DNA from: Bifidobacterium rousetti
GTDB taxonomy: Bacteria; Actinomycetota; Actinomycetes; Actinomycetales; Bifidobacteriaceae
Reading direction: 5' to 3'
Assembly: GCF_008698235.1 (NCBI RefSeq)
Contig: NZ_PEBH01000002.1
Location: 248,001 to 312,000, forward strand
Length of the DNA: 64,000 nucleotides
Of this stretch, positions 56,422-64,000 are shown one piece after another (the stretch's first letter is position 1; every line of letters begins with the position of its first letter). Below the pieces are notes generated by a model. It worked only from the letters and a program-made list of their open reading frames with translations, was not told the DNA's origin and did not search any database. Made by a program: the position numbers and the translations under genes.

Positions 56422-57645
56422 TCACGCCTTGGCGGGGTTCACGCCGTCCTTGATGATGCGGTTCAGGCGGCGTTCGATGTCGGCGGCCTTGGCCTTGGCA
56501 CGGTCGACGTCGAGCGGCTTGTCCTCGTCGAAGTAGTCGAGGTACGGGGCGATGCGCCTGCGGTAGTTCGGCCAGTTGCACACGGTCAGCTGGTTCTGGT
56601 CGCCGTCGTACATCGCACGCCACTGGATCCACGATTCGTTCGTGATCGGAATGACCGTGTTGCTCCTCGCCTCGCAGATCGCGAACACGAGGGGGACGGA
56701 TTCGTCGCGCCTGTCCGTGAGCTGCCAGTGGTCAAGCATCTCCTTGAGCTGCAGCGTGTCGGACGTGTAGATGTACCTGAACTCGCGGCCGTCCGTATCC
56801 GGGTCGATCTCGGTGACGAGCTTCGGGGAGATCAGATCGCGCTGTTCGATCGAACGGGTATCGTAGGCGCTCCATTCGGCCTCGCCCGCGCCCGGATCGT
56901 AGGCGCGGAAGCTGTACGGCTTGTCGCCCCACGACTGGTCGTAGCGGAGCTCCTGCAGGTACATCTTCTCGTCGTTCGCCCAGCTGAAGTACTTGACCGA
57001 CAGCTGTTCGTGGCTGAGTTCGAGGCCATCGAGCCACTTCTGGATGTCCTCTATCGTGGTCTCCTTGGACATGCGCAGGTCGTCGTAGGCGCCCGCGTAG
57101 ACGTGCGCGCTCTCCTGCAGGCGTTCGATCTCGGCGTCAAGATCGGAGGCGTCCATAGCGGTGTCCGCGGCGGCGTCCGACTCGGAGTCGTCCGAGGTGT
57201 CCGAGATGTCCGAGATGTCCGAGACATCAACCCCGCCGTCACCGACCGGGTTCATCGCCGGCCTGTCGTCGTTCAGCGTGATCTCGCCGAACCCCGGCAC
57301 ATGCTCGATCGCGCACTGACGCACCTCGTCGGGGGTCGTCGCCTCGAGCATGCCCGGGCACGTCTTCAGATGGTCGAGCTTCAGCCCGAGACTGATGATG
57401 TAGTGACGCAGGCAGTAGCGCGAGGCGTGGTCGTCCTTGCAGTTGGGATAGTTGCAGTACGAGAGGATGTAGTGGTCGGCGAGCTCGTCGCACCAGCCGT
57501 CCTCCCACTGGCAGCTCGTCGGGCCGTCGCCGCCGAAGAAGTCCGGCTCGTCCGGCTCCGCGGGTTCCATCTGCGGCGCCTCCGCGGCCTTCTGCTCGAC
57601 ATCCAGCTTGGTCTCGGTCTCCGACGCGGTCTTCAATGCGCTCAT
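56422..57645 (-). CDS. Hypothetical protein with N-terminal Cys/His cluster
   Basis: A 407-aa protein of unknown family. At about residues 44-82 lies the cluster CQWEDGWCDELADHYILSYC then CNYPNCKDDHASRYCLRHY, with many Cys/His in spacing typical of zinc-binding knuckles. A DVSDISDISDTSDDSESD acidic low-complexity region spans about 135-160. The C-terminal ~240 residues are a mixed alpha/beta domain with SWANDEKMYLQELRYDQSWG and FAICEARSNTVIPITNESW. The start at 57645 follows AAGGAG. It has no membrane segment. Confidence 0.7.
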   Translation of the reverse strand: MSALKTASETETKLDVEQKAAEAPQMEPAEPDEPDFFGGDGPTSCQWEDGWCDELADHYILSYCNYPNCKDDHASRYCLRHYIISLGLKLDHLKTCPGMLEATTPDEVRQCAIEHVPGFGEITLNDDRPAMNPVGDGGVDVSDISDISDTSDDSESDAAADTAMDASDLDAEIERLQESAHVYAGAYDDLRMSKETTIEDIQKWLDGLELSHEQLSVKYFSWANDEKMYLQELRYDQSWGDKPYSFRAYDPGAGEAEWSAYDTRSIEQRDLISPKLVTEIDPDTDGREFRYIYTSDTLQLKEMLDHWQLTDRRDESVPLVFAICEARSNTVIPITNESWIQWRAMYDGDQNQLTVCNWPNYRRRIAPYLDYFDEDKPLDVDRAKAKAADIERRLNRIIKDGVNPAKA

Positions 57646-57785
57646 CGCGATCTCCTTACGTGCTCCCCATATCGGCTGATTCCGGTCTACCACAGACGCC
57701 GCCACCCCGCCGACCCGGCCGCGGCCCCTTACATCAGGGTTAACCGGACAACGCGCCGGGCGCACCCACGCTAAAGTAGAAGCTT

Positions 57786-59243
57786 ATGAGTGAAGTTAGC
57801 GAAGTCGCACAGGACCATCTGACCCCGTCCCCCAATCCGCCCGTCGACGTCACGTCGTGGCGTCAGGCCGACAACCCGCGAGAACGCTCCCGCGCCGGCA
57901 TCGCCGCCCGCACGAAGGCGCCGCTCGAATCGCACGCCATCTGGCAGGTGAGGCCGGGTCGTCGCGAGTCGATCGCACTGCTCGAGGAACAGTCCGCGAT
58001 CCGTGTGCCCGACCTGATTCCGCTGAGATACAAGCGCATGAGCGTCAGCCCCTTCACCTTCTACCGCGGCACCGCGCTCATCATGACCAACGACCTCGCC
58101 ACCACACCCGTTACCGGCATCCCGGTGCAATGCGTCGGCGACGCGCACATCGGCAACTTCGGCATCTTCCGCTCCCCCTCGGCGCGACTCGTGTTCGACA
58201 TCAACGACTTCGACGAAACCGCGATCGGCCCGTGGGAGTGGGATCTCAAGCGCCTCGCGGTGTCGGTCGAGATCTGCGGCCGCGCGAACAAACTCAAGGA
58301 GAGGGACGTGCGCGCGGCGGTCCTCAGATGCGTGCAGACGTACCGCGAGTGCATCAAGCAGTTCTCCGAAATGGACTATCTCGACGCCTGGTACGAGCAT
58401 CTCGACGTCGAGGAGACGCTCGACCGCTTCGAGACGAACGCGGGCGGCAAGCGAAACCGCACGCTGCGCGAGGCCGCGATGAAGGCGCTGCTCAAGGACA
58501 ACGACGCGGCCGCCGCGAAGCTGTGCAAGCTCAAGGACGGCAAGTTGCGCTTCAAGTCCAATCCGCCCGAACTGGTGCCGATCAACGAGCTGACGAGCTA
58601 CGCCGACCCGGAGGCGCTGCAGGCACGTCTCGACACCCTGTTCGAAAACTACCGCCACTCCCTGTACGAGGACCGTCGCTGGGTGTTCGACCACTTCCGC
58701 TACCAGGACGGCGCGCGCAAGGTGGTGGGCGTCGGATCGGTCGGCCAACGTGCATGGGCGAGCGTGTGGATCGCGCGCGACATCGACGACCCGATGATGA
58801 TCCAGATGAAGGAGGCCACGTATTCGGTGCTCGAGCACTACTGCGGCGCCTCCCCGTACGCGACGCACGGCGAGCGCGTGGTGCAGGGTCAGAAGCTGAT
58901 CCAGTCGACCGCCGACGTGCTGCTCGGATGGACCAGCTTCCTCGCCGAGGACGGCAGGAAGCGCGACTACTACGTGCGTCAGCTGTGGAACGGCAAGGGG
59001 TCGATCGACATCGACAATCTCAACGCGACGGCGCTGTCCGATCTGTCGCGCATGTGCGCGTGGTGCCTCGCGCACGCGCACGCGCGGACCGGCGATTCGA
59101 TCGCGATCGCGAACTACCTCGGCGGCTCGGACGACTTCGACCGGGCGATCGCCTCGTTCGCGGTGAGCTACGCCGAGCAGAACGACGAGGACTACGCCGT
59201 GTTCAAGAGCCTGATCAAGAAGGGCGAGCTGCCCTGCGCCTGA
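57786..59243 (+). CDS. DUF2252 domain protein
   Basis: A 485-aa cytoplasmic protein of DUF2252, a kinase-like fold of unknown substrate widespread in actinobacteria. Recognisable parts are FYRGTALIMTNDLATTP, CVGDAHIGNFGIF, FDINDFDETAIGPWEWDLKRLAVSV and QRAWASVWIARDIDDPM. The conserved DxHxxN and D residues in the first two resemble a phosphotransferase catalytic loop. The start at 57786 is the most likely. It is convergent with hisA across the hairpin pair at 59254-59363. Confidence 0.9.
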   Translation: MSEVSEVAQDHLTPSPNPPVDVTSWRQADNPRERSRAGIAARTKAPLESHAIWQVRPGRRESIALLEEQSAIRVPDLIPLRYKRMSVSPFTFYRGTALIMTNDLATTPVTGIPVQCVGDAHIGNFGIFRSPSARLVFDINDFDETAIGPWEWDLKRLAVSVEICGRANKLKERDVRAAVLRCVQTYRECIKQFSEMDYLDAWYEHLDVEETLDRFETNAGGKRNRTLREAAMKALLKDNDAAAAKLCKLKDGKLRFKSNPPELVPINELTSYADPEALQARLDTLFENYRHSLYEDRRWVFDHFRYQDGARKVVGVGSVGQRAWASVWIARDIDDPMMIQMKEATYSVLEHYCGASPYATHGERVVQGQKLIQSTADVLLGWTSFLAEDGRKRDYYVRQLWNGKGSIDIDNLNATALSDLSRMCAWCLAHAHARTGDSIAIANYLGGSDDFDRAIASFAVSYAEQNDEDYAVFKSLIKKGELPCA

Positions 59244-59253
59244 CTGGTAGCCG

Positions 59254-59363
59254 TATCTCGAGAGAACCTGACGCTGAGAATCCGTCAGCGACGGTTTCTC
59301 TCGAGATATGGGCTGATTATGAGAGAACCTGACGCTGGGATGCACTCAGCGTCAGGTTCTCTC
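59254..59363. terminator. Tandem hairpins sharing one sequence, bidirectional
   Basis: Hairpin 1 (59254-59308): TATCTCGAGAGAACC pairs with GGTTTCTCTCGAGATA, with an inner CGCTGA/TCAGCG stem. Hairpin 2 (59321-59363): GAGAGAACCTGACGCTG (17 bases) pairs perfectly with CAGCGTCAGGTTCTCTC around ggatgcact. The 17-mer occurs directly at 59260-59276 and 59321-59337 and inverted at 59347-59363. It lies between convergent genes (DUF2252 and hisA). Confidence 0.8.
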
Positions 59364-59378
59364 GGGGTTCCTTATGTA

Positions 59379-60104
59379 TCAGCGCGCGACCTCCAGCGCC
59401 TCCTCGAGGGTGAAGGCGCGGGCGTACAGCGACTTGCCGAGGATGGCGGAGTCGACGCCGAGATCGGCGAGCGTGCGGATGTTGCGCAGGTCGTCGAGCT
59501 TGGCGATGCCGCCGGATGCGGTGACCTTGGCGTCGGTGCGTTCGGCGACCTCGCGCAGCAGGTCGAGGTTCGGGCCGCTCATCATGCCGTCGCGTGCCAC
59601 GTCGGTGACGACGTAGCGGGAGCAGCCGGCGTCGTCGAGCATCTTCATCGTCTCGAACAGGTCGCCGCCCTCGCGGGTCCAGCCGCGTGCGGCAAGCGTG
59701 TGGCCGCGCACGTCGAGGCCGACGGCCACGCGGTCGCCGTACTTGGCGATCGCCTTGCGCGTCCACTCGGGGTTCTCGAGCGCCGCGGTGCCGATGTTCA
59801 CGCGGGCCGCGCCGGCCTCGAGGGCCGCGTCGAGCGAGGCGTCGTCACGCACGCCGCCGGACATCTCGATGTTGACGCGGTCGCCGAGTTCGTGGACGAT
59901 CTCGCGCAGCTGGGCGCGGTTGTCGCCGGTGCCGAACGCGGCGTCCAAATCGACCAGATGGATCCATTCAGCGCCGGACTCGACCCACGTGCGGGCCGCC
60001 TCGAGCGGGGAGCCGTAGTCGGTCTCGGAACCGGATTCGCCCTGACGCAGGCGCACGGCCTTGCCGTCGCGCACATCGACGGCGGGAAGCAAAGTCAACG
60101 ACAT
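59379..60104 (-). CDS. hisA: Phosphoribosyl isomerase (HisA/PriA)
   Basis: A 241-aa (beta/alpha)8 enzyme that isomerises ProFAR to PRFAR in histidine biosynthesis. The first catalytic Asp lies in [13 protein letters not shown], the second in [15 protein letters not shown], and phosphate-binding loops are MSGGVRDD and SGGIAK. In actinobacteria this enzyme is often the bifunctional PriA that also handles phosphoribosyl-anthranilate; the sequence here does not settle that. It is separated from hisH by ~300 bases containing repeat copy 2. Confidence 0.93.
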   Translation of the reverse strand: MSLTLLPAVDVRDGKAVRLRQGESGSETDYGSPLEAARTWVESGAEWIHLVDLDAAFGTGDNRAQLREIVHELGDRVNIEMSGGVRDDASLDAALEAGAARVNIGTAALENPEWTRKAIAKYGDRVAVGLDVRGHTLAARGWTREGGDLFETMKMLDDAGCSRYVVTDVARDGMMSGPNLDLLREVAERTDAKVTASGGIAKLDDLRNIRTLADLGVDSAILGKSLYARAFTLEEALEVAR

Positions 60105-60400
60105 GTCAATAACCTTTCGTTTTGAGCTTTTCTCGGCTCCCCTTGTCGGACGTTGCCGTGAAGCAAACAGCAGAGCTGTTTGTAGGCAACGTGTGAGCCC
60201 GACAGGCGAGCCAACAGAACGCGCGCGTAGCGCGTCCGTAATTGCGGGACGAGCTGGCCCGCAAAGCGGGTCTGAGGGGTAGTCAATCCGTCAACGAATG
60301 TATGGGGATGCCCTATCTCTCCCCCAGTCAGCTTCGCTGACAGCCCCCTCGTCAGAGGGGGCCAAGATTACGGAGCCGAAGGGCCGCTAGCTAGGACTAG
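60105..60400 (+). repeat. ~125-bp hairpin repeat, copy 2, plus palindromic tail
   Basis: 60147-60290 repeats the 54828 element (ACGTTGCC-gtgaag-CAAACAGC-aga-GCTGTTTG-ta-GGCAACGT, then GAGCCCGACAGGCGAGCC). After it, GTCAGCTTCGCTGAC and CCCCCTCGTCAGAGGGGG (about 60331-60362) form two more small hairpins. The latter resembles the CCCCCTCTGACGGG seen before copy 1. The region has no gene and interrupts the his cluster between hisA and hisH. Confidence 0.8.
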
Positions 60401-61045
60401 CTAGAACGTGGCGATCCAGTTCTCGAGCAGCTGGGCGCCGGCGTCGCCGGATTTCTCCGGGTGGAACTGCGTGGCGAACAGGGGTCCGCGCTCGTAGGCG
60501 GCGACGAAACGGCTGCGGCCGTACGTGCACCAGGTGACCCGCTGCTCGTCGGGCAGTTCGATCTGGAACTCGTCCAGATCCTTCGCCTTCGCGTCGAGCG
60601 CCGCATAGGAGTGGACGAAGTAGAAGCGCTCATCCTCCACGCCCTTGAGCAGCGCGGAGCCTTCGGCCGCCTCGACCGTGTCCCAACCCATGTGGGGCAC
60701 GACGTCGGCGTCGAGCGGGTCGACGCTGCCGCCGATCAGGCCCACGCCGCGGGTCTCCTCGCCGTGCTCGTGACCGAGCTCGAAGAGCACCTGCTCGCCG
60801 ACGCACACGCCGAGCACGGCGCGGCCGGCGCGCAGACGGTCGGCGATCACACGGTCGCCGCCGACTTTCTTCAGGCCGTCCATGCACGCGGCGAACGCGC
60901 CGACGCCGGGTACGACGAGACCGTCGGCCTCGAGGGCCTGACGGTAGTCGGAGGTGAGCGAGGTGTCGACGCCGAGGCGCGCGAGGGCGCGCACCATCGA
61001 GCGCACGTTGCCGAATCCATAGTCGAACACAACCGCGGTGGTCAT
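60401..61045 (-). CDS. hisH: Imidazole glycerol phosphate synthase, glutaminase subunit
   Basis: A 214-aa class I glutamine amidotransferase. The nucleophile is in GVCVGEQ at about residue 81; the His-Glu pair is in TQFHPEKSG. It supplies ammonia to HisF (not in this window). The oxyanion loop is PGVGAF. In most HisH the nucleophile box reads GICLGMQ, so GVCVGEQ is a mild variant. Confidence 0.94.
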   Translation of the reverse strand: MTTAVVFDYGFGNVRSMVRALARLGVDTSLTSDYRQALEADGLVVPGVGAFAACMDGLKKVGGDRVIADRLRAGRAVLGVCVGEQVLFELGHEHGEETRGVGLIGGSVDPLDADVVPHMGWDTVEAAEGSALLKGVEDERFYFVHSYAALDAKAKDLDEFQIELPDEQRVTWCTYGRSRFVAAYERGPLFATQFHPEKSGDAGAQLLENWIATF

Positions 61046-61079
61046 TGCTCCTCCTTAGGTACGTACAGTGTGATGCGGG

Positions 61080-61877
61080 TCAGCCGATGCTCGACCCGCG
61101 CGTGGCGCCGCCGCGGCCGAACCGCGTATGCTCGGCGATCACCTTCATCGCCGACTCGCGGTCGAGGCTGCCGGAGTCGACCACTTCGAAGCCCTGCGTC
61201 TTGAGCTGGGCGACGGTGGTGATGCCGAGCATCAGGTCCTCGACGAACCGGGGCGTCGAGTTGAACAGGATCGGCGGGGCGAGCGTCTCCCCCGCCTTGC
61301 CGCCGGCGTAGATCGTGACCTCGAGCTTGTCGGCGCGGTTCACGCCGAGCACGACGCTCATGCCGCCGACCACGGTGGTGATGTCGCGGGCGGCCGACTC
61401 GGGGCCGTCGCCGTCGAGGTTGCGCAGCACCACGATCGCACCCTGGTTCGAACCCACGCAGTCGGCCGAGATGTCGGACAGCTGGCAGAACGCGGCGAGC
61501 AGCGGCGCGGACGCAATGCGCGTGACAAGCGCCGCCATCTTGGCCTTGTTGCCGAGCAGCCCGGCCAGCGCGTCCTCGAAACCGACCGACGGGTCGATCG
61601 ACGAGGCGTCGTCCGGGATGTCGATGTCGATGTCGTCGGACAGGCCGTCGATATCGCCCATATCGACGTCGTCGACGCCCATTCCCGCGCCCGAGCCCGG
61701 ATGCGGGTCGAGATCGTCCACGTCGGACAGATCGGAGGTCTCCTCGTCGGCGAACTCCTTCTCGAAGCCTTCCAGAGCCTTGGCGATGTCCTCGTCGGTC
61801 AGATGCTGGTCCGGGGACTGGTTCTGATCGCCCTTGCCGGCGTCGTCACGATCCTTGTCGTCGAAATCGTCAGCCAT
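61080..61877 (-). CDS. Acidic hypothetical protein within the his cluster
   Basis: A 265-aa protein. The first ~105 residues are extremely acidic (DDFDDKDRDDAGKG, LSDVDDLD, VDDVDMGDIDGLSDDIDIDIPDD). The C-terminal ~150 residues form a compact domain (LAGLLGNKAKMAALVTRIAS; SNQGAIVVLRNLDGDGPES; ETLAPPILFNSTPRFVEDL). No enzyme motif. The ATG at 61877 shares its A with the hisB stop, so it is co-translated with hisB. It is commonly seen in this position in bifidobacteria by recall; the role is unknown. Confidence 0.75.
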   Translation of the reverse strand: MADDFDDKDRDDAGKGDQNQSPDQHLTDEDIAKALEGFEKEFADEETSDLSDVDDLDPHPGSGAGMGVDDVDMGDIDGLSDDIDIDIPDDASSIDPSVGFEDALAGLLGNKAKMAALVTRIASAPLLAAFCQLSDISADCVGSNQGAIVVLRNLDGDGPESAARDITTVVGGMSVVLGVNRADKLEVTIYAGGKAGETLAPPILFNSTPRFVEDLMLGITTVAQLKTQGFEVVDSGSLDRESAMKVIAEHTRFGRGGATRGSSIG

Positions 61878-62479
61878 CACAGGCTTCCCTTCGTGCTCGG
61901 GATCAGTCCCTCGATACGCGGGTCCGGCTCGATCGCGAACCGCAGCGCGCGGGCCAGCGCCTTGAACTCGGCCTCGGCGATGTGATGCGGGTCGCGGCCG
62001 GCGAGCACCTGCAGATGCAGGCAGATGCCGGCGTGCAACGCGATCGACTCCATGACGTGGCGCACGAGCGAACCGGTGAAATGCCCGCCGATCATGCAGT
62101 ATTCGAAGCCCTCCGGCTCGCCGGAGCACACCACGTACGGGCGTCCGGAGATGTCGACGACGGCCTTGGCGAGCGCCTCGTCGAGCGGCACGGTGGCGTC
62201 GGCGAACCGGCGGATGCCGCGCTTGTCGCCGAGCGCCTGCTTCAGCGCCTCGCCGAAGACGATGGCCGTGTCCTCCACGGTGTGATGCACGTCGATGTCA
62301 GTGTCGCCGTGCGCGTGGATCTTCAGATCGATGAGCGAGTGCTTGCCGAGCGCGTTCATCATGTGGTTGTAGAACGGCACGGAGGTGTCGATGTCGGTCT
62401 GTCCAGTGCCGTCGAGGTTCAGCTCGAGGTCGATGTGCGATTCGCTCGTCTCACGGACGATGTGCGCGGTGCGCGCCAT
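61877..62479 (-). CDS. hisB: Imidazoleglycerol-phosphate dehydratase
   Basis: A 200-aa Mn-dependent dehydratase (step 6 of histidine synthesis). The repeated metal-binding motifs are [17 protein letters not shown] (first half) and [21 protein letters not shown] with [11 protein letters not shown] (second half). It lacks the phosphatase domain of the enterobacterial fusion. Stop overlaps the next ORF start by one base. Confidence 0.96.
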   Translation of the reverse strand: MARTAHIVRETSESHIDLELNLDGTGQTDIDTSVPFYNHMMNALGKHSLIDLKIHAHGDTDIDVHHTVEDTAIVFGEALKQALGDKRGIRRFADATVPLDEALAKAVVDISGRPYVVCSGEPEGFEYCMIGGHFTGSLVRHVMESIALHAGICLHLQVLAGRDPHHIAEAEFKALARALRFAIEPDPRIEGLIPSTKGSL

Positions 62480-62524
62480 GGTTCCATACTCCTTGTATCG
62501 ATTGGTATCGATTGTTCCGGGCCG

Positions 62525-63730
62525 TCAGCGGGCCTCGACGATGTGCATCGACTCGACGAGGGCCTCGCGGAAGCGGGCCATCTCCTCGTCGGTGCCCATG
62601 CACACGCGCATCCAGCCGTCGGGGCCGACGACGCGGATGAGCACGCCGCGCTTGAGCAGCTCGTCGAAGATCGCGTCGCGGTCGTCGAAATGCCCGCCGA
62701 ACAGCAGGAAGTTGGATCCCGATTCGGCGACCTCGAGCGGCTCGCCCTTGTAGGTCTGCGCCTTCAGCCACTCGGCGGTGGCCTCACGGGTCTCGCGCAG
62801 GTGCTCGACACGGCTCAGCTGCTCGTCGGTGTGCTCGAACGCGGCGATCGCGGCGGCCTGCGTCACGGCGGACAGGTGATACGGCATGCGCACGATGCGC
62901 ACGCAGTCGATGATGCCCTTCGACGCGGCGAGGTAGCCGACGCGCGCTCCGGCGAAGGCGAACGCCTTGCTCATCGTGCGCGATACGGCGAGGTTCGGAT
63001 GATCCTTGATCAGCGTCACCGCGCTCGGCGTGCCGGGCTTGCGGAACTCGACGTATGCCTCGTCGATGACGAGGATCGGGTGCACGCCCTCGCCGGCGCC
63101 AGCGACCTCGGCGCTTTCGCAGGCCGCGAGGATGCGTTCGATGTCCTCCATCGCCAGCGGCGTGCCGGTGGGGTTGTTCGGGCTGGTGAGCAGCACCATG
63201 CTTGGCTTGACCTCGTGGATCGCCTCGATGGTCTTCTCGACGTTCAGCGTGAAGTCCGCGTTGCGGTGGGCGAGCTTCCAGCCGGTGAACGTGTCGCGCG
63301 CATACTCCGGGTACATCGAGTACGTCGGATCGGCGCCGAGCGCGGTGCGTCCCGGGCCGCCGAACGCCTGGAAGAGCTGGAGCATGATCTCGTTGGAGCC
63401 GTTCGCGCCCCACAGCTCATCGACGTCGAGCCTCGTGCCGGATTCACGCGCGAGATAATCGGAGAATGCCTGACGCAGTTCGATGTGCTCGCGATCCGGG
63501 TAACGGTTCAGCGTCGGCGCGATCTCGCGCACGCGCTTCGCGATCGAGTCGCACACGGCCGGGTCCGGCGCGTACGGGTTCTCGTTGACGTTGAGGCAGA
63601 CGGGCACGTCCAGCTGGGGCGCGCCGTATGGCTCCTCGCCGATCAGGTCGTTCCTCAGCGGCAGGCTCGCGGGGATCGCGTTGCCGTTGCTCTCGTTGCT
63701 CTCATTGCTCTCGCTCATGGCCTCGCTCAC
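62525..63730 (-). CDS. hisC: Histidinol-phosphate aminotransferase
   Basis: A 401-aa PLP aminotransferase. Key segments: NVNENPYAPDPAV, the cofactor-binding GANGSNEIM, LTSPNNPTGTPL, IDEAYVEF, and the PLP Lys in SRTMSKAFAFAGARVGYL. The N-terminus is a Ser/Glu/Asn repeat (MSESNESNESNGN). The GTG at 63730 overlaps the hisD stop (GTGA) and has AAGGAGG 9 bases upstream; 63718 is the next candidate start. Confidence 0.95.
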   Translation of the reverse strand: MSEAMSESNESNESNGNAIPASLPLRNDLIGEEPYGAPQLDVPVCLNVNENPYAPDPAVCDSIAKRVREIAPTLNRYPDREHIELRQAFSDYLARESGTRLDVDELWGANGSNEIMLQLFQAFGGPGRTALGADPTYSMYPEYARDTFTGWKLAHRNADFTLNVEKTIEAIHEVKPSMVLLTSPNNPTGTPLAMEDIERILAACESAEVAGAGEGVHPILVIDEAYVEFRKPGTPSAVTLIKDHPNLAVSRTMSKAFAFAGARVGYLAASKGIIDCVRIVRMPYHLSAVTQAAAIAAFEHTDEQLSRVEHLRETREATAEWLKAQTYKGEPLEVAESGSNFLLFGGHFDDRDAIFDELLKRGVLIRVVGPDGWMRVCMGTDEEMARFREALVESMHIVEAR

Positions 63731-64000
63731 AGCAGACCGGCCTCCTTCTCCTGCTCGTGCAGGGTGGCCTTGTCATACGGGTCCTTGACGAAGCGGGACA
63801 GCACGCACTCGCCGTGCGCGGGCAGGTCCTCGGACACCGCGAACGCGTTGATGCGCGCGGCCAGGGCCTTGAGGCCCTCCTCGTCGTATTCGATGACCTC
63901 GACCGGCTTCATGAACGTGTGCACGCCGAGGCCCGCGGCGAAGCGGGCGGTGCCGCCGGTGGGCAGGACGTGGTTGGAGCCGGACATGTAGTCGCCCAGC
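63727..64000 (-). CDS. hisD: Histidinol dehydrogenase (C-terminal part)
   Basis: About 91 residues of the C-terminus; the rest lies beyond the right edge. The segment GDYMSGSNHVLPTGGTARFAAGLGVHTFMKPV contains the conserved S-N-H region and PTGGTAR; the end DLPAHGECVLSRF is present. It makes histidine from histidinol. It is the first his gene visible and is coupled to hisC. Confidence 0.95.
   Translation of the reverse strand, partial: LGDYMSGSNHVLPTGGTARFAAGLGVHTFMKPVEVIEYDEEGLKALAARINAFAVSEDLPAHGECVLSRFVKDPYDKATLHEQEKEAGLL

Overview
The window is high-GC actinobacterial DNA and most probably comes from a Bifidobacterium chromosome. The pointers are the gene content and order (pheT-pheS, a YkoE-type ECF transporter, NAD-dependent ligase with a long insertion, Mrp, polyphosphate glucokinase, the hisD-hisC-hisB-x-hisH-hisA cluster with a glutamine synthetase beyond it), the frequent GTG starts and ATGA overlaps. 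I cannot name the species. No tRNA, rRNA, CRISPR array, integrase or transposase is visible.

Layout. 1-3278: end of pheT, pheS and a SpoU-type RNA methyltransferase, all on the minus strand. 3301-19288: an accessory island of lower and uneven GC. It holds an ABC-three-component (ABC-3C) conflict system; a plus-strand three-gene module ending in a DUF4417 gene; a type I restriction-modification operon (hsdM, a lone nucleotidyltransferase, hsdS, hsdR); a decayed RhuM-like gene; a DinJ/YafQ-type toxin-antitoxin pair; an XRE regulator with an ImmA/IrrE peptidase; and a second module that again ends in DUF4417. 19258-22525: an ECF transporter (YkoE, fused double ATPase, EcfT) behind a TPP riboswitch. 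22592-30195: M20 dipeptidase, DUF3043 and DUF4191 membrane proteins, dihydrolipoyl dehydrogenase, type I glutamine synthetase and a cation diffusion facilitator.

30205-35629 is punctuated by three copies of a ~167-bp element that is one long imperfect inverted repeat. These copies lie around a DUF559-like nuclease gene and around ligA-mrp. 35640-46325: a large TPR-like protein of unknown function, a polytopic membrane protein, an arylsulfotransferase-like exported protein, an isolated ABC ATPase, an aminotransferase and polyphosphate glucokinase. 46497-49086: a nitroreductase and a stand-alone TIR-DUF4357 protein with an unassigned C-terminal domain, a strong candidate for a defence effector. 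49206-52555: an FMN riboswitch, RibU and a single-polypeptide EcfA-EcfA'-EcfT fusion, a complete riboflavin importer. 52565-59243: secreted cell-wall-type protein, MFS exporter, a second glutamine synthetase, a Cys/His-rich protein and a DUF2252 protein. 59254-64000: tandem hairpins, then histidine biosynthesis (hisA, hisH, an acidic unknown, hisB, hisC, hisD end).

The most promising material for undescribed biology is the pair of DUF4417 modules, the ABC-3C system with an HNH-like but His-poor effector, the TIR-DUF4357 protein, and the long-hairpin repeat family. All functional calls come from reading the sequence and recalling protein families; no database search was run.
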